Source: Sinonovacula constricta (lineage: Eukaryota; Mollusca; Bivalvia; Cardiida; Solecurtidae). Taken from it: DNA of 64,000 nt. Where the stretch lies: the NCBI GenBank assembly GCA_007844125.1, contig CM017560.1, forward strand, positions 6,788,759 to 6,852,758, written 5' to 3'. Numbering within the stretch: position 1 is the stretch's first letter; the number at the start of each line of letters is the position of its first letter. Both the position numbers and the translations under genes were made by a program. Shown one piece after another: positions 12,401-25,379 of the stretch. The notes below the pieces were generated by a model. It worked only from the letters and a program-made list of their open reading frames with translations, was not told the origin of the DNA and searched no databases.

Positions 12401-13025
12401 GTTAACTCTCATTATAAACAGTGTTGATGTGTTAAATAAAATGTCAGTGACATCATAATATAACTCTACCTATCAAATTAGTTTTCTTAGCAGTGAGAGA
12501 CAATATACATGTATTTAAGTGTGACTTCATGTGGGTTCTATATATATTTCAATACTATTTCAATTTGCATACATGCCCTTCAATTGAACTTGTTTTAATT
12601 TGCTACCTTTTCTGTGGCTGGCTGGTTTTGATTAAATAAATGTTACTATGAATTTATGCACTGTTTTTATTCTTTTTTACAATAGTAAAGCGTTTTCAGT
12701 TCTGTTTAACAAGTTCTCATGGTCTATGGCTGTTGACGAGCAATTATTTCACGCTATGCACATGTGAACTAACTCACCGTACTGAAAATGCACTGCTATT
12801 GTTCATAATATAAATCAATTATAGTGCCAACATACTGACTAAAAATAAAATAAACAACAACAAAAAGACAATACAATAACTAGCACACACAATTTGTTCA
12901 TTAAAAGACAAATACATCTTTATGAACCTTATTAAATTAATAAAAATAAATAAATAAAGTAAGTAATAAAAAACCTTCTGTCGACATTTGTGACATCTCG
13001 AGATGTCTTTTGAACAAACCAAATA

Positions 13026-13373
13026 CTAACCTTGCTTAAATAAACAGTCTGGATAGACTATGTGGCCTGAGCATGTGCCACGGTTTGTACATTTAAGCCT
13101 ATCTGTGTTGACAGTATGAGGTTCGAGGCTGAGATATTCCGCGCGGACACAAAGTGCCACATGACACAGATGCGAAACTTCTAGACCTGGTTCTACACTC
13201 AATTTTTTATGGTGAACCAGGTAAAGAAGTTTGTGCACATGCATGGTGTGCCACTTTGAGTCAGGAAATTTAGCCTTTATTACCCCATATCCCACTGGCC
13301 CCTTTTTAACACAACCCTGCCAAATGGCACAACCATGACTGTTGGGCAGAGACTTTTCAGTTATCTTTGTCAT
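13026..13373 (-). CDS. His-Me endonuclease, second copy with altered N terminus
   Basis: 115 aa, the second copy of the protein at 8522-8893. Zinc and catalytic residues are conserved, including the Tyr in place of the usual His. The upstream A run has one more base than in unit 1, which puts the first ATG of unit 1 out of frame, so the longest frame starts at the MTKITEK methionine. Gly22 of unit 1 is Cys here. Loss of eight N-terminal residues lies outside the nuclease core, so activity may be retained. Confidence 0.65.
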   Translation of the reverse strand: MTKITEKSLPNSHGCAIWQGCVKKGPVGYGVIKAKFPDSKWHTMHVHKLLYLVHHKKLSVEPGLEVSHLCHVALCVRAEYLSLEPHTVNTDRLKCTNRGTCSGHIVYPDCLFKQG

Positions 13374-13699
13374 ATATATTTCAAAAAAATGCCTCCATTA
13401 TGATTTGAAAGTGACAGTGAGGCTTTGACCTACACAGGAAATGACCTCTTGGCTATTTTTAGATGTTATTTTATACTGAAAGTAGATGTTTTTCATATTT
13501 TTTTTCAAAAATAGTATATATTATTATATAATATTATATAATATAATGTAATAACATCTTAAAGGTTGACATTTAATTATAAATTCTGATTTTTACATTC
13601 TTCATCTACCTTAGGGTCAAGTTTGAACAAAATTGTTCAAGAAATAAAAAAGTTATTACCATTCAAACACCATGACCCCCATTCAATGGATGCTCCTAA

Positions 13700-14155
13700 T
13701 CAGGCCTCAGACCACAGTTATTTTTATTATATGTTCTATATAGACATTGTGGACAATGGTCATGTTGGTAACTCTCCAATCAAATCAGAGTCACTTGCTG
13801 TCAGTAGTATCATCGAAGAGAAGAAATTCTAGCTGCAGAAAGTTGGGGGTCAAGCTGCTTCCGGTCCCATAATTTCCAGTCAAAGTACAACCATGCACCA
13901 TTCGGCTGTAATCCGCCGGAACCACGTGAATTTGGCCATGTACACAATCACTGAAAATAGACAAATTGACATAAAGTCTTCATCAATGCTTTCATTTACC
14001 AGCTTATTAAGGTCCACTCTGTTGAAAAATGTCCATGTTGCCATCTCTTTCATTCATCAACTTATTTATATCAGACTTTAAACACATGCACTATTTACTA
14101 TGTAAACACTTCCTTATTGTGGTCAACCAAGGGCAAATAACTGTAGTCTGATTCC
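13700..14155. repeat. A block, copy 3 (right end of element)
   Basis: Right-hand terminal copy. Its end (CTGATTCC) is followed directly by ATAG, matching the ATAG before copy 1. Internal copies continue into TATTTAGCC instead, which fixes the boundary at 14155. Confidence 0.8.
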
Positions 14156-14934
14156 ATAGGGTTCGAGAGTTACGGACAAATGGCAGTTCAGTAAGTCTCT
14201 GTGTATCAAGTGTGACTTATTGCTTTACGACCTCTTTCCTTATGACATCTCTGTGTATGATAAACTCATCAAGTGTCCAGCTGTGATCTCACAGCATGGT
14301 GTTATCTTATTGAAGGGAAACTTAAGTCCATTTTCAATGAGTTTAAGCCGACGCCTTAACAGTTTCTTACGCAGTGTGAGCGTTGACAATGTTGGCATTG
14401 ATATGTCATTAACCATCAGTGTGACCGGTCATGTTTTACAAAGATATTATGAATATACATTTTTATGCTTATGTAGCAACTTTGACTAACATACGTATGC
14501 AATAAAGTTATTTGATTTGCTTGTCAGTATAGTTTTATAGTGGTTCTATCCCATAATCGGAATCTACCACAGATTATGTTAAATAGCAATAAAAGAAATG
14601 TTTTAAATAAAGTTGGTGTTCTCCTTGAAGTCTAATATAAATATCGTTATGAATGAAAGTCTTGCGCTGCTAAAGCTGACCTTTGGAAAACATTAAAATT
14701 TAAAGATTGTTACATTAGCAGTGCTCAGTTGAACAGCTTTATGCGTATTTTAAAGTTAAATAATTTGACTTTACTGTCTGAAGGAAACAGCAGCACATTT
14801 AATTGTACACATTTATCTACGAACAGAAAAAAAATTAAAAGTATAAAATGGATTTCTGTCCGAGAAACCGAATTTAATTGTTTGTTCAGCATTAAATGAT
14901 CAGCACTGAAATTCAACAATTGTTGGCCAACTTT
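14156..14934. other. 3' flank of truncated RA-family pseudogene
   Basis: Blocks such as TTTATGCTTATGTA and ACTAACATAC, followed by TTTGATxTGCTTGxCAGTAT, recur at 21180-21270, beyond the 3' end of the related gene at 22406. This is therefore duplicated flanking DNA. An 89-codon frame at 14220-14489 has no recognisable domain. Confidence 0.5.
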
Positions 14935-15477
14935 TGTCATTATTGTTGTTACATATTCAGAGACGGTGGGTAGGTCTCAGATACATGGAGCTGTTGTTGG
15001 TTGTTGACTGTTGTGTAGAAGAGCGTTCAGATTCTTGTATTTATCATCAACGCCAACCTTAGTATTTGAAGTGTTGTTTACATTGGCGTTCATCGTTTTG
15101 TTTGACTTGATATCCGTCGCCTCTGTCGGATTTTTAACGAGAAGGTTCTTTAGAACCAGCAACTTCTTGAGCGCTTTGCACGCCGTGACAGTCAGATTGG
15201 AGTTCGAGTAGTTCTTCTCTACAGGTCGTACAACAAGGGCGTAGTTGGTCGATCCAACACCAAATGATCGCACAATTTTCAGAAGCTTTTGAGTTCTTAG
15301 CAGTTTTTTTTCTCCTTCCCTTCATCGTGCACAAATTTCCATATTCGTTACGTTTTGTGCGGTCTGGACTGCCGCCATTTTGATGACATCCCCACATCTT
15401 GTGTTCTTCGTTAGAGCACAAATAACCTCGTGTCCGTTTAAATTGATCTGAACAAAGTGAATTCTAGGAACGCTCAT
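14935..15477 (-). pseudogene. RA-domain family gene, truncated and frameshifted (pair 1, minus member)
   Basis: Reading from the ATG at 15475-15477 gives MSVPRIHFVQINLNGHEVIC..., a clear relative of the intact gene at 22406-23404. A small deletion just after the TNME segment shifts the frame. The RSFGVGSTNYALVVRP block appears in a second frame, followed by the CKALKKLLVLKN and NTSNTKVGVDD segments. Similarity stops near 14935 and the entire acidic C-terminal half is missing. The intron acceptor (CAGTATTACAG in the sense direction) is preserved just before the ATG. Confidence 0.75.
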
Positions 15478-16039
15478 CTGTAATACTGAAAACAAGGGTT
15501 ATATGAAATATGCTGCTAACAACTTAACTCGTCGTATACAGAATGTCCCTGGATGTTCCTCTGCGTACTTAAATATTGTACAAGTATCTTACGGAATATA
15601 ACAAGTACAATAACAAAACGGTATTTTCAAAATATCCATTGCATGGAGAGGGAAATTATTTCACAGATCCTTAATTAATGGTCAATCTAAAGTAAGGGGC
15701 CTTTAACAAAGTTAGTTATTGGTAACATAAACCCCACGACTTTACTGTCATTGAAAAGGCAGTAAATTCATTGCACTAACCAGGAGAAACTTTAACATTC
15801 ATATTTAAGTATAAGCAACAAATAATTAATGCAAACTCATTAAGGAAGAATAAAGCACTTACAACAACGATAGTGTCTATTGTTATGAACTTCCTATTGT
15901 TTTGTAAATAATTTGTCGCTATAAAATACTGATGTTTAATGCGTCGAAAGAACGTACCTTAATGAAATCAAGTACTTGGTGGGACACTTTTTAGAAAGCC
16001 CGCTGTTTGGACAAAACTGATTTGGACGTCTGTTTTTTT

Positions 16040-16560
16040 TTGTTAGCTTGCGTGTTGTTCTTGTTTACTTTAGAACTTTAGTGACCAATGGCGCCAAACA
16101 TTTGTTCCATACGTATTTATACAGTGGGCTTGACGACCCTCTTTATTCTAGTCACGTGATTGTGGCGTGTGCTCGGGCATTTCCGTTAAGGCGCGAGACA
16201 GCGACAATTATTTAATTATCGCCAGCTTATCCAGGCCCTTGATCGTAATCAAATAAACATTGTGCTGTTTATCTTATGACGATATTTTAACGATAAGGGG
16301 TATTAGGGGATCACTTTTCTATAATAAAAAATGTGTGATTTATTTGATCGCTGACCACTTGACAGTAGTATTATTGTTCGTTATTTATTTGCTTACATGT
16401 CATCAGAGGAAATTTTGGATGCAGGCTATTTTTATCTACGAATTTTAACAGCACACGTCACGATTATTGTGATCACGTGACTAGAACAAACAATCTACCT
16501 GCCATAGTATAAATTGTGTTGTGTTGTATAAATACAAAGGACTGTATTGCTATACATGTA
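16040..16560. promoter_or_regulatory. Divergent promoter of RA gene pair 1 (internally deleted)
   Basis: The minus-facing half has CACGTG (16153-16158), a CGTGTGCTCGGGCATTTCCG block and a TATAAATA box (minus strand, about 16117-16125). The plus-facing half has CACACGTCACG and ATCACGTGAC (CACGTG at 16474-16479). In pairs 3 and 4 the two halves are ~1 kb apart and in pair 2 ~1.6 kb; here about 0.3 kb separates them. The join (TTTTAACAG then CACACGTCAC) marks a deletion. No plus-strand RA gene follows, so the plus member is lost. Confidence 0.6.
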
Positions 16561-19379
16561 CGTATTTGCATGCTGTTTTCTTAATTTATCAAAATTCAAT
16601 AATGCGTCAAACATACTGTCTATGTTTATAGCAAATATTAATACGTTGCAGATACATGATATGATATGTGTAGTGAATATATATTACAATACATACTGAA
16701 AAGAAGTAGAACAAAATAGTACAAGGGAAAAACATAAATATTTTTCTAAGAGCATTGCTTCAACACGTTTGAAGAAAGTAAAAAGATACCTGATGAGATT
16801 TGTGAAATTAATAATTATGCTATCTTCTTTTCATTATTTTAAGTCTTAAAGTATATAGTAGTGTGTTGTTGTTTTTTTAAATCAGGATAAAAATTTATGC
16901 TGAGTGTAACGCATTTTCAGTAAAATTAAATTTCTGTATGTACGAGGACGTTTAATTGATCGAAATTAACAAATGGCTGTTCGGTTATTTTCGCGTGTGC
17001 TCCTTTTCTCACAGATATCTTATCGTAAAGGTCGTTGTGTTATATTTATCAGTTAAGGCCTTGTCTTTTTGTTGCTGTTTTTTCCCAGTTTTATACCATT
17101 AAGTGGTCTTATTTATACTACAGTAATACCTTTCAATTAGATTTATGCTGTAAACTTACATATCGTATAATTACTTCACTTGTCAATTTAGTTGAAATAA
17201 TATATGTCATTGGCGACGCCCTGGATCGCGACGCCGATATATGGAATGTTCATTGAAATTAGCACGTGGGGAAAGTTTATTTTGCGGACTTTCTAGGTTA
17301 CACGACACTTAATGAACGTGTTCTTTACTCTATAGTAAATGTCTCAACTTTGAAAGCAATTTAGTATCAAGCCATTTCTTTTGGAACCCCAGAACTATAT
17401 ATTGTGAGAAAGACCAGTGTATTATCTAATAACTGCTAAGAAAAGTTATGTGTCGCGAAGACGGTTATCCTCACCTGGAAACACACACCGTAATTTTTGC
17501 ATAGAATAGCCGCACATTTACGCCCCCACCACACCCCCACTTCCAACCCTGATAAAATACGGGTCCTAATTCGGTAAACGGCGTTCTGTTATTTATTTAT
17601 TTTTTGCATGTCTGTAACTTTTCTGCGAGCATGGTAAAAACGAGAGATTTGGGTTTATTTCTCTTTTATATTAACAATTCTAAACCTGTGATCACGGAGA
17701 CTCACTACGCTCTTACTTACGAATGTAGGCAGTCTAAAGTTTAGGACTCTGGATCGGAGGGTTTCGAATCAATCTCTAGGCCCGTCACGACAAGTTTACA
17801 AAAGGATCTTACTCAAGTTTCAGATGTTTAATTCACTTGCATAAAAGAAACGTACGACTCACCAAGAAAGCATTTATAATATGCTTGAAGTGTCCTTGGT
17901 CAAAAGGTTACGGTTATAGACTCGGGATCAGGTGGTTCCAAATTCAACCCTTACACTCGTTAATAAGATCTTATTAATGATTTTGGATGATCATTAAATA
18001 AACTTTGAAACAAACAAAGAAAGTATTTATAAACGTAGTTGAAGTGTTCTCTGTCAAAAGGTTATTTTTTTTTGTCGGGACCGGAGGGTTCTGGGTTCAA
18101 ACCCTAGAACTGACAAGATATTTATTCCTTATCAAGACTTTAATTACAAGAACATTTTGCAAGAAACAGAATATTTTCAGACTAACTATTACGTCCTTAT
18201 ACACAAATTTACTAGAAAGTAATATCCATATTGGACAATAAGAGTAACTATTATTGTAGTTATTTCTTTCCTCTATTTCACTTTATAGCAACTTTTGTTA
18301 AGTTGTTTTCTTGTCAGCTCAGTGTGTAATTATAAACCACAGTAGCACATACATAGGTAATGAAATTACTTTGTTACAACATTAGTTCCATCGGAATTAA
18401 TGACATATTAGATCGTTCTGTCTTTACTGTTTCTCTCAGTTTGTCTTCATCCATTTCACATTAAACGTGAGAAGTAGGTGAGGTTTAGAAAATATAAAAC
18501 ATTGTTCTTTGTATACATAATACTATGTTCCAGAAAAATACTATCTGAACAATAATTATTTATGTAATGTGAGGCTCCTACACATGTACAATTTCTGCTT
18601 GTACACTTTAGTTTCATTGTTAATTATAATAATTTTTGAACCTTTTTTCTACATATGTATTCTCTTGGAAAATCTATGATATGATGTTGGGTTTTGCTTT
18701 TTTTGTTTAAACAATTCTATGCTCTCAGGAATAGACCTATATTTTAAACCTACTTTTTCTCGAGATCTTTTAATGTATACTGACATTCAAAACCTTTGAA
18801 TAAAAACTTTTCAAATATGTCCTTATTACTTTCCTCAATATTGCTTTAACCTGTTAATCTGTTCCAGTTTTTGCGCCGCCTTTGATGATTCGCATCAACA
18901 TTTTTTCTTGTTATTTTATTAGAATGTTCTCAACGCTTGCGTCGCCTTCGGTGCTTCGCATTTGTTGTTTTCATGTATAATAATATAATGCTACATTCAC
19001 GGGCGTAGTGTGTGCATTTTCTTAAAATGTTTATGACTTTATATAGGGATTCTTTTTACAATAGCTAAAAGGTATTGTCTTGTCTCGGTTCTTTTAATAA
19101 TTTGCAATAAAAGATTTTGAATCCTATGCTGTTTGTTTCTTGGGTTTGTCGTCCCACCATAGTATTTCAGTAAACTTAAGACGGAGTTCACTTGACAGAG
19201 ATATCGTACTGTTTACACAGGAGTTAAAAGCATGCCGTGAACAATTGGCATGATACCACACCCAGTCACATTATCCTGGCACAATACCACGCCCTGTCAC
19301 ATTATCCTGGCATCCGGCTAACTAGTCGTGGGATGACCCATATTTGCTTTAGCGTAAGCGAGGGAGCTATATATACCTC
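16561..19379. other. Intergenic repeats (interspersed repeat copy 2, tRNA-like units)
   Basis: No gene is recognised. 16990-17230 and 18880-19380 match parts of the ~1.1 kb repeat at 3385-4690, with an unrelated stretch between them, so that copy seems interrupted by insertion of the tRNA-like units. The 3' part (19130-19380) carries TTGTCGTCCCACCA, AGTATTTCAG, CACACCCAGTCACATTATCCTG and GAGGGAGCTATATATACC, leading straight into the minisatellite. Confidence 0.5.
17690..18125 (+). repeat. Three tandem tRNA-like SINE heads
   Basis: Three successive segments about 150-175 bp apart share a tRNA-like layout. One (about 17735-17800) has GATCGGAGGGTTTCGAATC. The next (about 17880-17965) has GTCAAAAGGTTACGG and GATCAGGTGGTTCCAAATTC. 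The third (about 18020-18110) has GTCAAAAGGTTAT, GACCGGAGGGTTC and GGGTTCAAACCCT. The last has a near-canonical pol III B box. None folds as a complete functional tRNA by eye. Confidence 0.45.
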
Positions 19380-21030
<1,651 letters not shown>

Positions 21031-22405
21031 TTTTACAACTTTGATTTGTCTCGGACTCATTTAAGCGGTCGCTCTATAGATCCGTTATGCAGTCTGAGGT
21101 GACAATATTTCAGTATGTCATTAAGATGATACGGTCGCGTTATGACTAGTCATTTTTTACAAATTTATTATTTTAAATATGCATGCATGTTTATGCTTAT
21201 GTATCAATTTAAACTAACATACATGTGCATGAAGCCTTTTGATCTGCTTGGCAGTATTGTTTGTTAGAAATTACATTTAACATCTACTTAAATCGATGTT
21301 AAATAGCAATAAATATACTTTGTATTTCTGTCCAAGACTAAGTTGGGAATAATATTTTAACGCTGCTGAAGTAGGGTTAATTCAACAATAAAATTTTAAT
21401 GACTGTCAGTTGCTTTTAGTGGCATCTTTTAATGAAGGATAAGACACGGGGCCCAGTAGCAACAAACACTTTATGTCAATTACTGTTTGCATTTTACAAT
21501 ATAATCTCATTTCTAGGTTTCTAAATTCATACAGTCTGATAGAAACACAATCCATCCTTACCTTCCCTGCATTCCATTCTCCGGCACTTATTCATCTCAC
21601 ATATAAGATAAGGTCACCTTTACCGTTCAGGTTTCTGTTTCCGGAACATTGTATTACATATTACAAATGTATGAGAATGACAATATTCTGATTTCTTGAA
21701 TGATGTGTTTATTTAATATTTGTTTTACACACTTGTTGGAAATGTAAAGGAGCGGGAAAAGCACGTTTTTTTTTTTAGCTTGCAATGCATGTGTTTTCAC
21801 AACTCTCCTCTTTTACCTGGTGGAGGGAAATGCATCCCACATCACCCAGGTCCATCCCTGTTTCTTTTGGTTTGATAACCGTGGGACACCTGCCAGTTGT
21901 AAACAACTATTATAAAGTGGCAGTTTTAAAGTAACTTGAAGTTTGAACAGCATTTTAAAAATCAATTCAGTCAAACAAGCTTTTCGATTCAGCATTGCCA
22001 TGTTTATACATTCGCCATTGCGCTTATATGAACTGCGCATGCGTTAAGAATTATCATGAGGCGATATTATTGGGATTTTTACGAGCTCGTCGATCGTAAG
22101 CGATTATGACTCGTACAATGTCGGAAGACTTCCACCACAAACAAAAATTGGGATTTATATCGATCGCAATTACGTTCTTGTACGGTCAAAATTTGAACAT
22201 CTTCAAATGGAGGGCTTTTTTCGCATGCAATAAGTTTTATCTACTTTAATTAGGTGATTTCGAACTAATGGGTATCTTTAATAATTGCAATAAACCCCAT
22301 TCATTAAATGTCTAAAGAGAACAGCAACAAATTTAACATATTTATCTTTAATTATAACGATCAACTTAAAAAACAAACGTTATCATTAAACAAAAAAATG
22401 AAGCG
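21031..22405. other. Duplicated 3' flank of RA gene, no gene
   Basis: 21180-21270 resembles 14440-14540 (TTATGCTTATGTA, ACTAACATAC, TTTGATCTGCTTGGCAGTAT). I see no other supported feature. Short open frames lack domains. Confidence 0.45.
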
Positions 22406-23404
22406 TTATGGCTTCATGTCCGCCATCGTAAACTGTTCATGGTATCCGAGGTTCAGCAAATTGACCGTACTCAACACAAGAGAAGTACGGACATCTCCCG
22501 TTAAAGATTCATCCTCCTCATACAAGTCTACATCCATTTCTGTAATGTCATCGCCAATGTTCATTTCCAGCTCGTCAAGACTCTCGTCCTCGCTGCTGTC
22601 GGACATAAGGGCAATGGTGTTCTCGGTGTCACTAGCAGCAATGGTGGAAGCGGCAGAGTTAAATGCATCAGCAGCAACATCCTCGTCTTCGTCTACATAC
22701 CTACAGTGATTGAGTAGATCCTGCACCGTGTCATCGTTCGCATAAACGGAATCCTTCAAAATTTCTATAAATGCCCGGTTCATTCCCGCCCATCTGTCTC
22801 GGACGAAGGCGTTGTTCAGAAAAGACCAGGACTGGGACTGGGAGCCCGAGAGCCCAGCTCCTGTCATTATTGTTGTCTCGTATTCAGAGATGGTGGCTAC
22901 GTCTCCGATATATGGAGCTGTCGTTGAATGTTGGCTGTTGTGTAGAAGAGCGTTCAGGTTCTTGTATTTATCATCAACGCTAACCTTAGTATTTGCAGTG
23001 TTGTTTAGATTGGCGTACATCGTTTTGTTTGACTTGATATCTATCGCCTCTGTCGGTTTTTTAACGATAAAGTTCTTCAGAACCAGCAACTTCTTCAGCG
23101 CTTTGCACGCCGTGACAGCCAGATTGGAGTTCGAGTCGTTCTTCTCTACCGGTCGTACAACAAGGGCGTAGTTGGTCGATCCAACACCAAATGATCGAAC
23201 AATCTTCAGAAGTTTTGAGTTTTTAGCAATTTTCTTCTCCAACCCTTCCTGCCACACAAACATTTCCATATTCGTTACGTTTTGCGCGGTCTGGACTGCC
23301 GCCATTTTGATGACATCCCCACATCTTGTGTTTTTCGTTAGACCACAAATAACCTCGTGTCCGTTGAAGTTGATCTGAACAAAGTGAGTTCTAGAAACGC
23401 CCAT
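22406..23404 (-). CDS. RASSF7-10-like RA-domain protein with acidic tail (pair 2, minus member)
   Basis: 332 aa, intact. Residues about 5-88 (HFVQINFNGHEVICGLTKNT...YALVVRPVE) resemble the N-terminal ubiquitin-fold Ras-association domain of RASSF7-10: a beta strand with NG, T-x-x-T-x-C-x-D-V-I, then E-x-x-x-E-K and a final F/Y-A-L-V-V-R-P strand. A Lys-rich helix (CKALKKLLVLKNFIVKKP) follows, then Asn/Thr linkers. The C terminus is acidic (DEDEDVAAD, DSSEDESLDELEMNIGDD) and ends in a short hydrophobic LVLSTVNLLNLGY segment. The start is the ATG immediately after a splice acceptor (ATATTACAG), so the six codons upstream in the open frame are intronic. A noncoding exon 1 probably lies at about 23845-23970, ending ATTAAG before GTACGT. 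In the RASSF family such domains bind small GTPases; the function here is inferred only. The coding exon has no further introns. Confidence 0.7.
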   Translation of the reverse strand: MGVSRTHFVQINFNGHEVICGLTKNTRCGDVIKMAAVQTAQNVTNMEMFVWQEGLEKKIAKNSKLLKIVRSFGVGSTNYALVVRPVEKNDSNSNLAVTACKALKKLLVLKNFIVKKPTEAIDIKSNKTMYANLNNTANTKVSVDDKYKNLNALLHNSQHSTTAPYIGDVATISEYETTIMTGAGLSGSQSQSWSFLNNAFVRDRWAGMNRAFIEILKDSVYANDDTVQDLLNHCRYVDEDEDVAADAFNSAASTIAASDTENTIALMSDSSEDESLDELEMNIGDDITEMDVDLYEEDESLTGDVRTSLVLSTVNLLNLGYHEQFTMADMKP

Positions 23405-24070
23405 CTGTAATATTGAAAACAAGGGTTATATGAAATATGCTGCTAACAACTTAACTCGTCGTATACAGAATGTCCATGGATGTTCCTCTGCGTACTTTCG
23501 GAATAAAACAAATGCAATAAAACAAATGTTTAATCTTTTCAAAGATTGCATAGATAGGTAAATTAATTCAAAGGTCCTTAATAAATGATCAATCTAAAGT
23601 AAGAGACTTTACACAAAGTTAATTATTAGTAACATATAAAACCCACGACTTGTCTGCCATTGATAAGGCAGTAGATCCATCTTACTAACCAGCATATACA
23701 TTAACATTTATATTTAAATATAAGGGACAAATAATTTATGCAAACTCATTTATACAAAACACCTACAACAATGTGTAATTCTTTATGATCTTGCTATAGT
23801 TTTGTAAAAAAAAAGATGTCGCTTTAAAATACAAATAAACGTACCTTAATGTAATCAAGTACTTTCTGGGATACTATTCAGCAATGCCGCTGTTAGGACA
23901 AAAATTATTTGGGGGTCAGCTTGTTGTAAGCTTACGTGTCGTTGTTGTTTACTTTTGGACTTTAATGGCCAATGGTGCCAAACATTTGTTCCATACGTAT
24001 TTATACAGTAGCATGGAGAGTCTATTTATTCTAGTCATGTGACTGTGACGTGTGCTAGGGCATTTCCGTT
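23405..24070 (-). promoter_or_regulatory. 5' intron, noncoding exon 1 and promoter of the RA gene (pair 2, minus side)
   Basis: The intron runs from the acceptor at 23405 back to a donor at 23844 (sense ATTAAG/GTACGT). Upstream is a TATAAATA box in sense (about 23997-24006), so transcription probably begins near 23970. The E-box seen in the other minus promoters is CATGTG here (24036-24041), one base changed. CGTGTGCTAGGGCATTTCCG follows. Confidence 0.55.
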
Positions 24071-25379
24071 AAGGACGATTATTTGCGACAATTAATTAAT
24101 TATCACCAGCTTATCCCGGCCTATGATTATAATCAAATAAACATTGGCTTGTTTATCTTATGATGATATTTCAACGATAAGGGGTATTAGGGGACCACTT
24201 TTCAATAATCAAAAAGTTGTGTGATTTATTTGATCGCTGACCATTTGACAGTAGTATTATTGTTCGTTATTTATTTGCTTACTTGTCATCACATGGAATT
24301 TTGGATGCTGACTATTTTTAGTTTCGAATTTTAACAGCTGAATGACACGATACAATATTAACATATATAAACATGTTTCAGTTATAAGCTTTTACTAATA
24401 AATAACATATTTAATGGTTTGCTCCAAGCCAACAACAGTATATTGCATATTAAGACTATAATCTGGTTAAATATATTATACCACATGTATTTGGTTGCCG
24501 TTGTGAATAGAATGCAAACTTTTATAAATAATCAATGAAGTATCGGGGAAACATGGGGAAGATGTTCCTTAAAAATAAATACCCGGAGAAAATATTTATT
24601 ATTTGCTGCTTTTTTAACTGTTTTTCGTCTTTATATTTGATATATATATATTGGGCTATTATATTTAAATATAATATTAACTAGTTAGTACATAAATACG
24701 GAGCCTCATAAACTGTTTACCATACACGCTAGGTGCCGACATTTTGCGTGTAGTTGTAAATTGTCAATAATTATACATCTTCAAATAGTATATTCAATCG
24801 GTGACCAGAATTTGTTAGATCTAAAATATTCAAGTCAAGTCAAGTCAAAGCGTTTATTGACACACGCCATAAATGGTTATTGCCAAGGCTACAAAGATTG
24901 TAGATGGCGTTGTACAAAAAAATACATTATACATATAAATAAATTACAAGATTACAAAAAAATACAACAGTAACGTATGAATAACATGGATATGAACGTA
25001 CCATAGTATAATAATGCTGTTTGCATATACACGTATTATACAAGGCAATTCGCCAGCGTGTGAAAAGTATGCATCACCGGTGTAAATGTCCCGGTATAAT
25101 GTGGATTTGTTCACAAATATTGGTGGAAGATGATTACCAGTTTAGAGTTTGAATATTCCATGGAGAAGGCTCAAGTATGTTTCTTTGTTATTTGTTTATA
25201 TTATTATATAAAGTTCATATTCTGTTTTCAGTGCTTTCATCCAGTTAAAGATTATAAATATACAAAATGTTAAATTGTTAATGACAATTCACATGTTTAG
25301 GCTACTGTTGTATCTATATTATAATAATATTATTGTACCAAGACATATTCATTTATTATAAATATTATTCTGGCAGAAT
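24071..25379. other. Centre of divergent promoter region and retroelement-like insert
   Basis: 24080-24320 is the inner part of the inverted repeat shared with 25380-25600: CAGCTTATCC, AATCAAATAAACA and ACGATAAGGGG blocks. 24823-24970 begins with CAAGTCAAGTCAAG and continues with AGCGTTTATTGACACACGCC, then A-rich DNA. It looks like a short interspersed insert and is absent from pairs 3 and 4, which explains the longer spacing in pair 2. No gene. Confidence 0.45.

Larger units (their letters stand above)
4691..14155. mobile_element. Tandem dimeric DNA element (A-B-A-B-A) with MULE-like transposase and His-Me endonuclease
   Basis: Two nearly identical units of 4502 and 4507 bp plus a third partial copy make up 9465 bp. 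A is a 456-bp block (4691-5146, 9193-9648, 13700-14155); B (5147-9192, 9649-13699) carries a + strand transposase gene and a convergent - strand endonuclease gene. Each A block begins with TCAGACCACAGTTATTT (after TCAGGCC) and ends with the inverse of TCAGACTACAGTTATTT, a 17-bp inverted repeat with one mismatch. The outer edges are flanked flush by ATAG (4687-4690 and 14156-14159), consistent with a 4-bp target duplication. Copies differ only by scattered substitutions and homopolymer length, so the duplication is recent. No reverse transcriptase, gag or integrase is seen, so it is not an ordinary LTR element. Whether the dimer arose by unequal exchange between A blocks, by circle integration or by misassembly cannot be decided here. 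Confidence 0.75.

Noticed and set aside
4691..14155. Ordinary LTR retrotransposon or retrovirus-like element
   Set aside because: The terminal repeats and 4-bp duplication are suggestive, but no gag, protease, reverse transcriptase, RNase H or integrase is present, and the gene content is a DDE transposase and a nuclease.
22812..23171. Plus-strand frames opposite the RA gene
   Set aside because: Shadows of the minus-strand coding exon; the same shadows appear opposite the plus-strand copies.
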